NCBI GenBank assembly: GCA_964247055.1
Contig: OZ176052.1
Coordinates: 4,960,001-5,024,000, forward strand
Reading direction: 5' to 3'
Origin: Paragordius varius
Taxonomy: Eukaryota > Nematomorpha
Length of the DNA: 64,000 bases
The notes beneath the pieces are model-generated. The model did not search any database. It was not told the DNA's origin and saw only the letters and a program-made list of their open reading frames with translations. Positions 37,393 to 50,900 of the stretch are shown piece after piece; position 1 is the stretch's first letter, and each line of letters starts with the position of its first letter. The position numbers were made by a program, and so were the translations under genes.

Positions 37393-39204
37393 ATGAAAAA
37401 GGTTTATTACCAATCTTCAAGTAATTATATAATAATAAACAGATAATACGCCTGAATTTAATCAAAATCGAAAAACCTCTCCCGAAAGATTTACATCCAA
37501 ATTAAATCCGGATGCTAAAGAATTTAATCCTTTCGGAAATGTAATATATATTTTATATATAAAGGTTAAGAAACTAAGTTTGGAAGATATCGAAGGTATG
37601 ATTCATTAATATGTTAGATAAACTGCGAACTTATCTCAACGATATGACTATTGATCCCGGCACATTTTCTGAGCGAGCTCTAACTATTTATACTCTTATC
37701 AGATGCCAACCAGATATTTTACAACATCTCTTGCGACTAATCATTTCATATGTAAATATTATTAAAATAATATATAGATGAATGGTAGTCAAAGCTGTTT
37801 ATATTGTGGAGCTAAAATATTAAATTATTTGATTAATGAATTACCTATCACACAAAGTCAAAATTTAATGAATATTTTGGAAAATGAGTAAATTTAAGGG
37901 TAATATATAGAATCGGAAATATGTATGATTCCACAATTAACTTAGATGTCAATCAAAAGGAAAACGTTAAAAAATTAATTGATTTAACCTATTTAATAGC
38001 TGAACTATTTTGTAGGATTGAGGTAAATCGTTTAAAATGATACGATAGACAAATATAAATCAAGCCCTATGCTTAATTTTATTAATTTATTTATTAAAAT
38101 TTAACATATGGACCCATTCTTTTCTTTTAAAAGGTAAAACCAATAATCATTGTTTCATTCTGTAAACTGGTGAAACATAGTTATTTATTGATATAAGAGT
38201 GAAGCTAAAACCAAACACCGATTAAGGCTTAACAACGTTTTATATTTTCATTTCTTTAAAATTAAATATAACTTAATGATTTTTTCGAAACGAAAAATAT
38301 TATATAATCCAAATTCCTTTTTTTATACTTCTTAAAATTTATAAACAATTTTATGTATTTGCATCCTTATATGTCATTAATACGTTTACACATCGTCAAT
38401 AAATTATCTATTTTATAAGCCCATTAAAGGGAAACCTATAAAAGTGAAAAACCCAATGTTTTACGAAGCACTCATGGAATTACTTGAAAAAATGATGGTT
38501 CCGCCATATATTGAAGATTTTCTAATAAATTCTACAAAAATTTTGAAGGTAAAACCTAGTGAATTAATTATATGTAGTATAATGCATACAAATATTATAA
38601 TAATATCAAAATTTCAAATTTTCTGTCACCTTTTTTTAGTTATCTGGGCACGAAATCACGCAGTTTGAAGAACAAACAAAGCCCCCACCTGACGGTAACA
38701 CTCCATTTAGACCGTCACGCTTCAACAATTATATGGCAAAAGTGCGAGAACTTGTACTTAGTGAAGGCATGATTCAAAGGTTGCTATAATTTTATCTATC
38801 CATTTATACAGGGATGTCTAACACAAATTTCTACGCGTGCTGCTTTGATAATTATTAGTTTTTCAATTTATTTTAAGCCCAATTTTGGATGATGTAATCT
38901 ATGAAAATCGTAAAATTTTGATGAATTAGCAATTTATTAATTTTAACATTTTCAGAGCACTTTTTCGACCTTAACAAAGCGTTTAAGGTAATATTGACAG
39001 TGGTTGACCTTACCTCATTGAGGCGCCTTTTTTAATTTAACATTGGCTAAAAAAGATTTGTTGTTTACCGATCATCATGCGTTTTTCCCCTTTTTATAAT
39101 GGTCTTATTTTTCGTTATAATTGTTCCCAATAGTTTTTGGTAGCCCCATGATGAACCAAAAACAAAAATAAATAATATAATATTTTTAAATACCCATGTT
39201 ATTA

Positions 39205-39254
<50 letters not shown>

Positions 39255-42200
39255 TATATTTCAATATTGATTTAGTCTTATTCATAAAACTTTTATTTTA
39301 TTTTATATATAAGGGTTATGATGCGGATAATTACCCATGTTTTTCCCACAATTGGGTTTACTATAAGGGTGAGCCACTGTAATTAAAGTCTAGAACTTCC
39401 GATATGGAGTTTTTTTGCTATGCAGTACCCGCCCTAATTTTAACCTTTTGGATTGTTCTGTCGGAAAGTTTTAAAAAAAAAAGCCCGCCCCCTTTTTATG
39501 ATGTTTTTGATGAATTTATTTAAAAAAGTACTCGGTGTTTTATATAAGTTGGTAATTTTACTGTAACGAGCTTTATTTATTTCGGAGCCATAGAGTAGAC
39601 TGGTGTAATTACTTCTCTCTGTTGGCCATCTATTTATATGTACATTTTATTTGTATTTCAGGAGTTTTTACAGAATAATATTATATACTTTTTTTTGATT
39701 TATTTTATACAGTAAGATTAATAAATGATTATCACGAAAAAACAAATGAATAATTAAAAGAAAAAAAAATGATTTGCACATGATTTAATATGTAAACTTC
39801 ATAAATGGCCCTTGATTATTTTTGTTGTATCTAATTACAAATTACTTTTTTAACCATGTACTAATCATATTTTTCAATTGGATTCGTTTGCGTGATAATT
39901 ATTTTAATTATTATTGTTTTAACTAAATACCCTTTTCCCATTCAATTCAAAGTTAGATTAGGAAAAGGTTTTTTAACTCTGCCCTCCTTATCTTTTTAAT
40001 CTATTCATTTTAAACGTAAAATTTCTGATAGGTAGGTTATGTATTAATAACTTATCTTTATATCCATTATATTGACATAATTTTGGGCAAGTTAGTGATT
40101 ATTATTCATGTTCCATAGTAAAAAATTACTCTTATTAAATTATACCGATGTAAAATATAAAGACAAATATTTTTTTAAAAGACCGCTATTCTTTTTTTAA
40201 TTTGATTTTTATATTTAACTCATGGTTTCAAATTGCCAAGTATGAAATAAATATGTTGATTGGACAATCAAAAGTATGGTTGTCTTTGGAAAAAAATATT
40301 TGTCTCTATGTTTTAGGTTTTGTCCGCATAATTTTAATCGGCTAAATTACAACATGTACATAACAAAAATACTGTATTTCAAAATAAGTGCCTATTTTTA
40401 TGTCAATGGATTTAAATAATTTTAACCGAAATAGCACTATTTACTAAAATATGCGATTTTAAATAAACACATATCATAATTTTTACATATCATTCTCAGA
40501 AATTTTAGCTTAAATAATAAAATTTTCATATATTTTTTTAGAAAATCCAAAGAATTTTTGCTTATGCTATATTGTTTGAAAGAGAGGCACTGGGACGTCG
40601 AAGATAAAAATGAGATTGCTGCACCTAAATTAACGCCAAATGTGATATTTAATTCTAATGCAGTCAATTACCAAATTTATAAAGATTATACGAGCGATTC
40701 GGTTTCTCCAAACGGTTTTGGAGTTAATATGGGTAAATCTTTTTTTGGATTTTTATGATAAAGACGTTTTGCAAATTTAGTTTATATGTATATAAAAAAA
40801 ATTACGAATTCGTAAATTCATACATAAAAATTTGGTTACAATAATATTGTAATTATAACATATATACAAAACAACATTCCTTAAAAAATAATAATTATTT
40901 TCATTTTGCATATTTTACCCTTATTCTTCATGTTAAATAAATTTTTACTGTAAGAACTGAAATTATTAAGACAAATCCATATTCGAACCTTTTTTGGGTA
41001 GTTACCAAATATATAATAGATATATTCTATATCTTCCAAAATTCTCATCATTTAAGTTGTAAAAATCAGGCTAAAGTATGTCTTTGTTTAAAAAAATTTA
41101 TTATGGCTTATTTTTTATATTTTATCACTATGAATTTAATTTTTATCGTTGATTAATTGTTTTAAATGGATTCGATAGATCAAATTAAATATCTCGAAGC
41201 ACAACAAATGAGATCTCTTAATAATTATACGGACGAACACGAATCATTGAACGCAATCGAAGATGATCTAATAGAATACGAAGTAAAATAACTCATAAAA
41301 TTAAAACTATATATTTGTTTAATATTGATCATATCTCGAGTTTTTTTGTATTTCCCCTATATCAAAATTTTTTTAATGATATAATTATTTTTTCTGTATT
41401 ATGCGCATTACTCCAGGGTTTAAGTTTTTTAAATAATTTTATATGCTTATAATGATTCTTAGAGCACTAGCACCATAATGCCCTCTCCTCATAATAAGCA
41501 TTATTGAATAAACGCTCTCTATAAATATTAGGTAATGGTTAAGCAATTGCTCTGATACATTAGTTGGTATAAAAATAATTTAAGAAAAATATTCATTCAT
41601 TTATATTTGTTTTACAATAAAGTATAAGAAAGATATTGGATTTAAGCATGATACCTTTTTTATCTTTATTTATAAGAAATTTACTCAGCTAATGTTGCAT
41701 TTAAAAAATGGTTTTATGCCGTTATTTATCTATAACGAGGCCTGCTGAACCATGTCATATTTAATTAATTTTAAATATCATAGAAACCAAGATGTAATTT
41801 GTAAAAACTAATTAAATATTATCGTTGGCATTATAAGAATCTTCATTATACCGAAAATAATGGATATATATTTATACACCCTAAAATAATAATGACACTC
41901 TTTTTAAACATTCAAAAAATAACTGTAAATTTAATTTCATTTAATAAATTTATATCTTATTTGATTCTAAAGGTTATTTTTACTATAATAATTATGATTT
42001 ATTTTTCGTATAATAACATATGCATGATCTTCTTATTATAAAAAATTACCCACTTTTAATTTTATGGCTTTTTAGTCGTAGTACTATCAATTTTTCAGAT
42101 TTTTAATCCAGATATTCGAATTCCTTTTGAAATAATTGTCAAAACGCCATTATCTTAATCTTGGAGGACATATATATAAATTTCGAAAACAAATAATTTT

Positions 42201-44577
42201 TGCATATATCCTTCACGCACACTTTGAAGTTGCAAAAATGGAACCGATTTTTTGCTCATAGAAATATTTATTATCCCACAATATGGCAGAAATTTTTCAT
42301 ATATTGGCTGAATATTGGGGGAGGGGGGGAGATATAAATATGTATTTATATAGCAAATGTATTCGGATTCTCATAGTCTTTGGGTTTTGAGCCTTACTAG
42401 TCATCCAAAAAGTTGCACCTTTGTATTAACTGGTCAGTTAAATTTTTTCGAGTCAAATGCATCATTAAAAAAATATTATAAATTATATTTTAGAAGCAAG
42501 ACATAATGTGGGCTTTATAAGTATCGATTTTTTTGCATCCCTCTAAACTGATGGCGAGTAGGCCTACAAGAATTAGGAGATTATTATATTAAAAATATTT
42601 TTTTGAGGAAATGCATGCTTTGTATAAAATAAACCATATTTTATTATGTTGAAGCATGGTGAAAACGGTTAAATAACACTTTAAGATATTATAAAACGCC
42701 TTTTAATTCGATGTGTTGAACATTTCTATTTCATCAATCATTAGTTTTCTTAAGTTAAATATAAAATTTTTTTAAAAAATCTACTAAATTTGAAGACGAA
42801 CAAAAGTGTTAATTATAAATCTAAGGTGATAGAAATGTTTAACGTCATTGATTATATAAAGGAAGCGTTTTTCTAATGTCTTGAAGTGTTTTACCTTTCC
42901 ATTATGCTTTGAAATACCATTACGGTTCATCAAAATTTGCTAATTTTTTATTTAAAAAAGTATTTATTTTTTTAATATACTGTAAATCTCGACATTTTCG
43001 CGTATTTTAAAATAAATAGCCCATTTTAGAGGATTATTTTTGGAATTCATTGATTTTTAGGCATTGATTTGCTTTTAAATATAGTTTATGATGTATATTG
43101 ATGATAAAAAAATGTTTATGATGTCCGCAATTTGCGTTTTTTAAATGAGGAACAAAGTGTTAATAATTTCTTTGAAATATTCGTAAGGCTCAAAACCAAA
43201 GCATCATCTTATGCATTTTTATATGAAAAAATATATTCATTAAGATATTTAAATCACGGTGTATATGGTAAAAAAATTTGCTTTTTTTGTGGTTATCAGC
43301 ATAGTATAACAGGATATTTTAATTTGTTGAATAATGATGTTTTATTAAAACCAAATGCATTTTAAATTTAGGTATTAAATTCTACACATAATTTGGCTGC
43401 TGAGGAGGAAGAATTTATTGAACATCAAACGAATGAATTGGAAAGAGCCAAACACACAGTATTACCAAATGAATATCCAAACAAGTATTATATTTTTTGT
43501 TAAAATTAAAAGAGTCAATCTTTTGTCCTATAATTTAGTGTTAAGTGTTTGTCTTCTCATTAAATAAATGTGTTTTTTTTTGTTGTTAAAGGCATTTGGA
43601 CATATTTTAAATTAATTTATATACCGAAAAAAAATTATAATACTTTTTATCAAATAAATATTAGTGTGAGTAACTATACATTACTAGTTTTTTTATTAAA
43701 TATGGCCAAGGAGCATATATAGGAAAGAGAATTATTATTAAAAGAAAAGCGGGAAAAAACCCAAGTCAATAATATATTTCTTTTCGCTATATATTATATT
43801 TGGCAATAAAACTAGCATTTAAACCTACTCATACTGTTAATATAAATATTTTTATATACGATTCGGATATATTTTTTTATTTTTAAATAACAAAAATAAA
43901 CAACATAGTACGCCAGATTTTGAAACTCCTTTAGAAGATATGCAAGGACTTCCTTCTATCTATACTACCCCTATTGGAGATCCTCTTGAGTATATTTTTT
44001 TACAATGATAAAAAGGAATAAAGGATTTTTTAGTCAATTTAATACTTTCTTATACTTGTGCAGTAAAAATTACAATCATAAGAGAAAACATTATTAGTTA
44101 AATATAATTTTTTAAAATATTTATTTTAAACCTTGGTTTTTTAAATGTAACCCTATCGTTTGGATTGCAAATAAGGCATATAAATTGGTTAACTAACTCA
44201 TTTTTATATTTAACATTTGAAATCATAAAGGTAATCGGCAATAAAATCATGGATAGGTGTTTTTACTCAATGTCTGCATATTTTTACATAAATAATTTTT
44301 TTTGTTAAAAAATTCAAATATATAATTGAGTCTGTTAACAATCCACACCTAAATTTTTTATTTTGCCACCCAAAACGATAGGTAACATTAAAGAGTTATA
44401 AAGTTTAAAGAATGGTTAACTTTAAAAAAATATTCGTTGTTTCGTCTTAATTCAAATTTTTTTCCTGTATCTCATAGATTAACAAGTATTCCAATACATT
44501 CAATGAATGAAGAGGAGGATGCCGATTATCAAAAATTTCAAACTCAAGTAGTTAAAAATGTTGATGATCATTTTTAA
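37393..44577 (+). CDS. PAIP1: PAIP1-like poly(A)-binding-protein-interacting protein
   Basis: Cytoplasmic translation factor. PAIP1 bridges PABP and eIF4A/eIF3 to stimulate initiation. Thirteen exons close in frame, 456 aa (human 479): 37393-37420, 37443-37540, 37565-37595, 37618-37751, 37778-37887, 37911-38022, 38420-38548, 38640-38779, 40542-40732, 41179-41282, 43372-43484, 43909-43989, 44478-44577. Residues about 29-41 are KLNPDAKEFNPFG, a clear PAM2 motif for the PABP MLLE domain. A MIF4G domain follows (about 45-300): IEDKLRTYLNDM, CGAKILNYLINELP, LTYLIAELFCRIE, FYEALMELLEKM and LKERHWDVED align with human PAIP1 in order. The acidic tail EEEDADYQKF resembles the C-terminal PABP-binding end of PAIP1. 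Introns 1-5 are 22, 24, 22, 26 and 23 nt; later introns reach 2089 nt. The 24-nt one has no in-frame stop, so it could be retained. An additional upstream exon cannot be excluded. Tail-to-tail with TRAPPC11. Confidence 0.92.
37421..37910 (+). other. Cluster of five PAIP1 micro-introns (22-26 nt)
   Basis: Introns are 37421-37442 (22), 37541-37564 (24), 37596-37617 (22), 37752-37777 (26) and 37888-37910 (23). All start GTA and end AG, and all are almost pure A/T. The exon between the second and third is only 31 nt. Splicing gives an unbroken MIF4G reading frame that matches human PAIP1. Four of the five shift the frame if kept; the 24-nt one would add eight residues. Confidence 0.88.
39207..39251. 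repeat. (TA)n microsatellite in a PAIP1 intron
   Basis: About 45 bp of alternating TA lie in the 1762-nt intron 38780-40541. Nothing else in that intron was recognised, and no family A MITE terminus adjoins this tract. Confidence 0.85.
41283..43371 (+). other. Longest PAIP1 intron (2089 nt) with dispersed repeat
   Basis: It separates exons 10 and 11. Roughly 42790-42965 is similar to 55560-55720 (shared aaatgtt.a.c.tca..gatt, then agtgtt, ttaccctttcca-like and aaaatttgctaa-like segments), so it holds a copy of a dispersed repeat. No coding exon is supported here; the 77-codon ORF at 43132-43365 has no homology I recognise. Confidence 0.45.
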
Positions 44578-44945
44578 CAGCTATGTAATGGTGGGAGCGC
44601 TAAAAATTTCTTTATTAAAGCATTCGAATCCATAATGCACACCAAAATAAAAATAGCATAATTTGCTCGTAATTTATATTTATCTTTACTACATATTACA
44701 TATATTATACAAAAAAACCCATCAAATAATCATCCATTATAGAATTTTTATTATTTTACCTATCACCTATGTAGATATTATGTGTGCGTGTATGTGATAC
44801 AAAAAATAATTTACTATGCATAAATTATATTATTAAATATGTCTTTTATTTTGTCGTTTTTTTGTTTAAATGTTTGTAGAAATAAATTACTTAAATTAAA
44901 ATTTATGACTAATATAATTGGCTCATTATTAATCAAATGTCTATA
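44578..44945. other. PAIP1/TRAPPC11 convergent 3' spacer with poly(A) signals
   Basis: These 368 bp lie between two convergent stop codons. AATAAA at 44646-44651 is the likely PAIP1 signal. TTTATT at 44845-44850 (AATAAA on the minus strand) lies about 95 bp past the TRAPPC11 stop and is its likely signal. No gene is seen. Confidence 0.6.
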
Positions 44946-47900
44946 TTACATATCATTTCCAGGATAAATGTAAATGACAGGTATATAATTCTTGTAAATT
45001 ATATTGGCGTTTGATTTACCATTTTTATCACTATTTTCGAGCGGTGTAATTTCATTACCATAGTAGCAAAATATATCAGGTTTTGGGATTTGAAGTTTAC
45101 CCAAAGTCAAGGGTAAAAAGTTGTATGTGTAATCTACGTATCGGCCCGGTCCAATCACAAAAGAGTTTGATTTTAAATCACTTGTTTGAGATTCCTCAAC
45201 AGAATTGTTGTTTATAATTCCTTTACATCCTGCAAATATTAGGGTTGGTTGTTCCGACATACTAATTTGACATTTTACATGCTCAATCAGCGATGTATTA
45301 TACAATCGATAGGTTATATTTATCATATCATGAATGCGAAACCATGACGGTTTTACAATTTTTTTATTATCATAGCTAGTAAACGTAACGCTATTTTCTT
45401 TTTTTGGTCGTGTATCTGGTTCAATGGTTTGTTCAAATGTTTTATTGCCCAATTGAAATGTATTGTTAATTAAAATGTCGACTTCGACAGTAGATCTATT
45501 ATTTAAGCTATCGTCTATAATATCACATTTCAAATCAAAATAGGCATTTGTCAAAAATTGTTTTCCATTATTCTTATTATTATTATCGTTTGTTTCTCGA
45601 TTAATCTTAATTTTTTGCCAACCAATCTGAACATAACCAAAATTTCGAACATTTACTTTTTCTGTTAAATCAAACTTATTTAACATTAGTAAAAAAGTAA
45701 ACATTTCACCCGGGTTCAAAACGTTTGGATGAAAACAAGCTGGATATATTTCGGTAGATATTGATTGATTATTATTATTATTGCCAATAAAATTAATGGA
45801 GTTTATTGCAATGGATGAATATTTATTGTTGGCTTCAAACTTATCATAACATACGGTGTTATTGTATAAGTTTACAATAAATATGGCTGGCCAATGATTT
45901 ATATGAATTTGTTTTTGCAGAGAAGACTCCTTCATCGGTATAGTTTGCGGTGTTAAATGTGATGTGAATGTTTGCTGCTGAAATGTTAATTTAAACTGTT
46001 TTAAAAGGTTAAATCCATCAATCTGCGATTCCCACATGTAAGGAACATTAATTGGATTGTTGGTATTTAATTTGTCATAACTTAAACGTACAAGAAATTT
46101 GTATTGTTTTACGGTCCAGTCTGTATTACAAACATGGTCGGCATCATCATTCATCACATACATAATTTGATATGGATGTTCCATTTTCATACGCATTTTA
46201 AAACCAAGTTGTTTTGGCATCTCAGTAAATGATGCGAAACCAGCCGTATATGACGAGGAACAAGAAGACGTATTTTCAACGGGTTCCAATGTTAAATCAT
46301 AATTAGAAAAAATGAATTCAGGAAATACATTTAAATTTTTATCAGTATGCCTATTGATCGGGAAACATTCAATTTTTATTTGAATGTTTGTAATATGTTG
46401 TTCCAATACTAAATTCTCCGTTGGCATTATCTTTAAAGACCAATCATTCTCTTCATCTACCAAGACATTGGGTGTTTTGTTAGAAAGATTTTCAGAATTA
46501 CTACTGAATTTAAGAGTGAAATCTTGGCCAAAAGGAAATAAATTATTACTATCTGCTGGCTTAAAATTAAATGGAAGGAATAATAGCATTTTATTGGATG
46601 AATGGTTTAATTCATTGTTCACCAAATTGCAATATTGAATTGGGTAATTTTTTGCTAGAACACCACCAATGTCTGATAAATTCCATGTCAAAGTCAATGG
46701 TAAATATTTTAAGGCATTACCGTGTTTGGTCATAACTTCATCTTTCACGATTATTTTTATACCCGTAATTTTTAGGATACCTAACAAATCAATAGCATTA
46801 TTTATGGTGTGTAATTCTGATATTGCATTTTGAGAACTTAAAATTTTCCATATGTGTAAACCGTTCAGCGCAATTAACTCAATTTGTTCTTCCCTATTAA
46901 AAATGTATTCCCAGTGCCCCTTAAGGTTATTAACGCATTTCTGGTCGGATGACAATCGGGTAGAGTAATTACGCAAAACTGTGCTAAGAGATGTATGATT
47001 TTCTGCTTGCAGTTTGACAAAGTCAATTTCGTAATTAATTATAAGTTTTCCTATCATTTGTATAAGGGCATTTGGGTAAAAGTCTAGCGTCTATATAATA
47101 CAAAAAAATATATATTAAAATTTCGATAATATGGGAAAGGATGACATATAGTTAATTTTTTCAATTTTTACTATTATTAGCCAAAAAATATCTTTGCTGC
47201 ATATGCTATTTGGCAATAATTATTGAAAAACTAGCAATGTATACTAACTCATACTCTATAAAAAACAAAGGATTAAAATTCTTTGATAAAAAAATACTTA
47301 TAAGTTTGTTTTTTTAACAAATTTATTTTTACTGTCCTTATACCATTTGGTCTTTAAATGAAAATTCGCACGCAATATCAAAATCATTGTATGCCATTTG
47401 TGAGACGTGGATTGAAAGCTTAAAGTTTTGACATTGATCGGATAATTCGTCCATGAGAATACAAATTGGGTTAGGTTGTGGGACTAAAGGGCAGATCTGA
47501 TTATTTGTGTGAAACATCGTATTTTTATATGATTCCATTAATGATTTCCACTGGGCATTTATAGACGTATTTTCACTCGATAGGATACCTATTTCTAATG
47601 TCATCAAAAGGGTTTTTTAAATAAAATCAAATTATTATTCAAAAATGTGCATGATTCAATTTCGGTGTGGTTGTTTAGAACAAAAATAATAGATTTCAAT
47701 GTTTTTTTTTATAAAAAAAATAACCTAAATCTCGCTATTACTTTTTGCTAATATAACTAAAATTGAATTTTAACCATAATTTTGTGTCAATGGCAATACA
47801 TCAAGAAAAACAACAATTATAATAAATTATTATTTAAAAAATTTAGATTTCACCAACCTGAAAAATCAAAATTTGGAGGGGATCCACTTAAAACATTCGT

Positions 47901-50900
47901 TAAATAAGTGTAAATGAGAGTTAATTTAACATTTTTTGCATTTGCGTCCACCAAACCCAAGAGTTCAAACGAGCATCGGATAAAAAGGGGCAAATTGATT
48001 GAGAGGATAGCGCATCTTAAAGAAAATGATATATCTAATTTCTGGGATTAACTTATATCTAATAATTTTTTATTATAATGTTATAAAAGCTAGTTAATTA
48101 TATTATAAAAACATACAATACTTGTATAGCATTTCAATTAATAGAACATAAATTTTATTCCAAGTGGAATGTTTCAATGACTCCAAAATTGAACATAATA
48201 AGTTTATGCAGTTCGACAAATCACCAACGCGAAAATATTGTTCTGCTAATTGGTATTTAAGCAATCTTATCAAATGCTGACTATGGAATTCGTTGAAAAT
48301 GGTTATCGCCCTAAGGAAAAAGTCATAAAAATAATATTAGTAGAATCGTATCCCTTTTCTGATCAATTTACTATATTTATTATTTTTTGCCATAAAAATC
48401 ATAAATTTATCGAATTTAAAAACGAGAACATGTCCCTACTTTCATGTTATTAATTAAAATATAATTGTACACGATTAAACAAATATAGCTACGACTATTG
48501 GTTAGATAATTAATATTTTTTACTCATTTAAATTTTGAATGATGATGGATGTCATATCAAATTTCAACACATTTAATTGCAAAGCTAATGTACCACTCTT
48601 TTCACGTTGCATGTCAATATGTTCGGCATTAAGATTCCCTGGTCGCCATGGCCTCTGTCCATAAAACTCCATTTTATCGATTCCTTTTAAACATAAAAAA
48701 CACAATATACGCCATACAAAAGGTAAAAACTGAAAGCTCTTTTATAAACCTTGTTATCTCCAACATAAACCATATAAGTACAATTATAAATTTATGGAGT
48801 GTTACAAATTTATATTTCTATTCCTTAATTTGCAATTTATATTGTTAAATGCAATTAACAGTAAATAAACGATAAAAGAATGTGGATCCATAAAACAAAT
48901 TTTTAAGATAAAAAATTATTTAAAATTTTTATAGAAGAAAAATAAGTAAAAACAATTTTTTTATTATGACTTTCTTTCATTAATACGTATCAGCATGGGC
49001 ATGTTTAAGCATTTATAGGTTCTTAATACAATTCATTACAATAATGAAATAAAAAAATAAACATTAAAATTACTTGCATCGATTCTTTATTTAAAAGTTA
49101 AATTTTTCCAAAGGTATAAATACCATCAACTTTGTAACTTTATTATTTGAAAAAGACAGTCATTTACTGTCGAAATATGATATAATTATTTCATTTCTTT
49201 ACGCTGTTGTTTAACTAAACGTAAATTTATTCCTAACCAGATAAAAGATCCATAGTTTGCGGATATAAAACATTGCTAGCTAATAAATTCTTATGTTCCT
49301 CTTGCCATTGCTGTATTAATTTGGCTTGTTGGGCAGCTTGCATAAAATAATGTCCAGGATGATAAACGGTTTCCATAGAGCGCATCCCCTGTTTACTCAT
49401 GGTTTTGTATAGCTTAGCAAACACTTCGAATCTAAATATACAATGGCATCCATGTATGTTTTAAACTGATTTTTTTAGAGAAATCGATTTAATGCTAATA
49501 TGTTATTTTTTTATTTAAGAGGAGAAAAATATTTTGGGTAAGTTTTGCTTTAACATTTATTTATTGATAATTTAGAGATTTAATGAAAAATATGATCGTA
49601 GTAGTCATAAGATGTGATGCGATTGATATCTTGAAAATATATAAAAACTATTTTTGAAAATGCCAAATCTTACAAAACAAAAAGCAAAATGAAAATAAAA
49701 CAAAATATAGAAAATATACTGATAATATAGCCAGAAACTATTTTCAAAGTCTAAATCAGTATTCTCTTTCAAAACACTGTATTGTTCGATGTGCTTGTTG
49801 AATGCAGTTAAAGCATCTTTTATCATATTTTTGTCCAACAATATTTTACAAATCTGGCATGGAAAATATTGAAAATATAATTTTAGAATCAAATATATTT
49901 GGATTCATATATTAATATTTTTACTTTAAAATTGATTAGGGCGGAGATAATTTTGATTTCGTGTATTGTTGTTTCCGCAATTTTGACATCGGAAAGAGCT
50001 TCATAAGCTTGAATATAACTCCTAATATATACATATATATAAATAATTATTATGCGTGTTATATATATATATTTGGAGCCTAGTTTGCTCTTTTAAAAAA
50101 TTAGTTTTATGAATGATTTTTCGAAATCTGAAAGAGGATTAAACGTCATAAGCGATAAATCATTTAAAAAAATAAAATGCGCCCAAATAAAATATCAAAA
50201 TTTATCATAAGATTATAATTATATGTATAAATCATAAACTTAAATATTAGTTTAATCAAGCGTTATTAGGGTTTAGATAAAAAATTCAAACATGTTATGG
50301 ATGTGAAACATTGGCGAAACTGCAAATGAAAGTGAATAAAGATTGTTTATACATTTTTTTATAGAGATGGTATACACATAGAGCGTAAATATAATAGCTG
50401 TAAAATTATTTTTAATTTTAAGGTGTTCATACTTTGAAAAAGTATTTCTAATTTTACTGGTAGTTAAGTTAGTAAAAAATTGGCCCGCGATTAGGTATGA
50501 TTAAACTTTGACATTTTTTTTAAAAATTATATAGATGAACATTACGATCTGCTGCAACATATCATATTAATCAAATTTGAAAAGAGTTTAAATAAATATT
50601 TCATGGACAATGATAATCAGATAATGGTTTCGACTTTATAAATTATTTTAAAATTGCCAATATTATAGGTATTTGAAAATTCCTTTGAAGCATATATACA
50701 TTAAAGTAATAGTAATTTATATAATTTACAATACTTAATAGCTAAGGCAGGTTCTTGTTTCAATTCATTGAAAAATCCTATCTTGAAATGGTATCGAACC
50801 AATAAACCCTAAACGATTGTTATGCAATAACTTGATGAACGGATTTATCCAAGGCTGAAATATGGATTTTTATGTTTTTGATTTTGTCATTGTAGTAAGT

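Noticed and set aside
43132-43365. 77-codon ORF just upstream of PAIP1 exon 11
   Set aside because: It has no ATG-supported start or in-phase splice sites, no PAIP1 similarity, and ends before the acceptor at 43371.
37393-44577. Alternative call of eIF4G, CTIF or MIF4GD for the MIF4G gene
   Set aside because: The N-terminal PAM2 motif directly followed by MIF4G and an acidic C-terminal tail is the PAIP1 arrangement. eIF4G-specific regions are absent.
46384-46638. Plus-strand ORF inside the last TRAPPC11 exon
   Set aside because: It is antisense to a 2.1-kb conserved coding exon, so it is a shadow frame.
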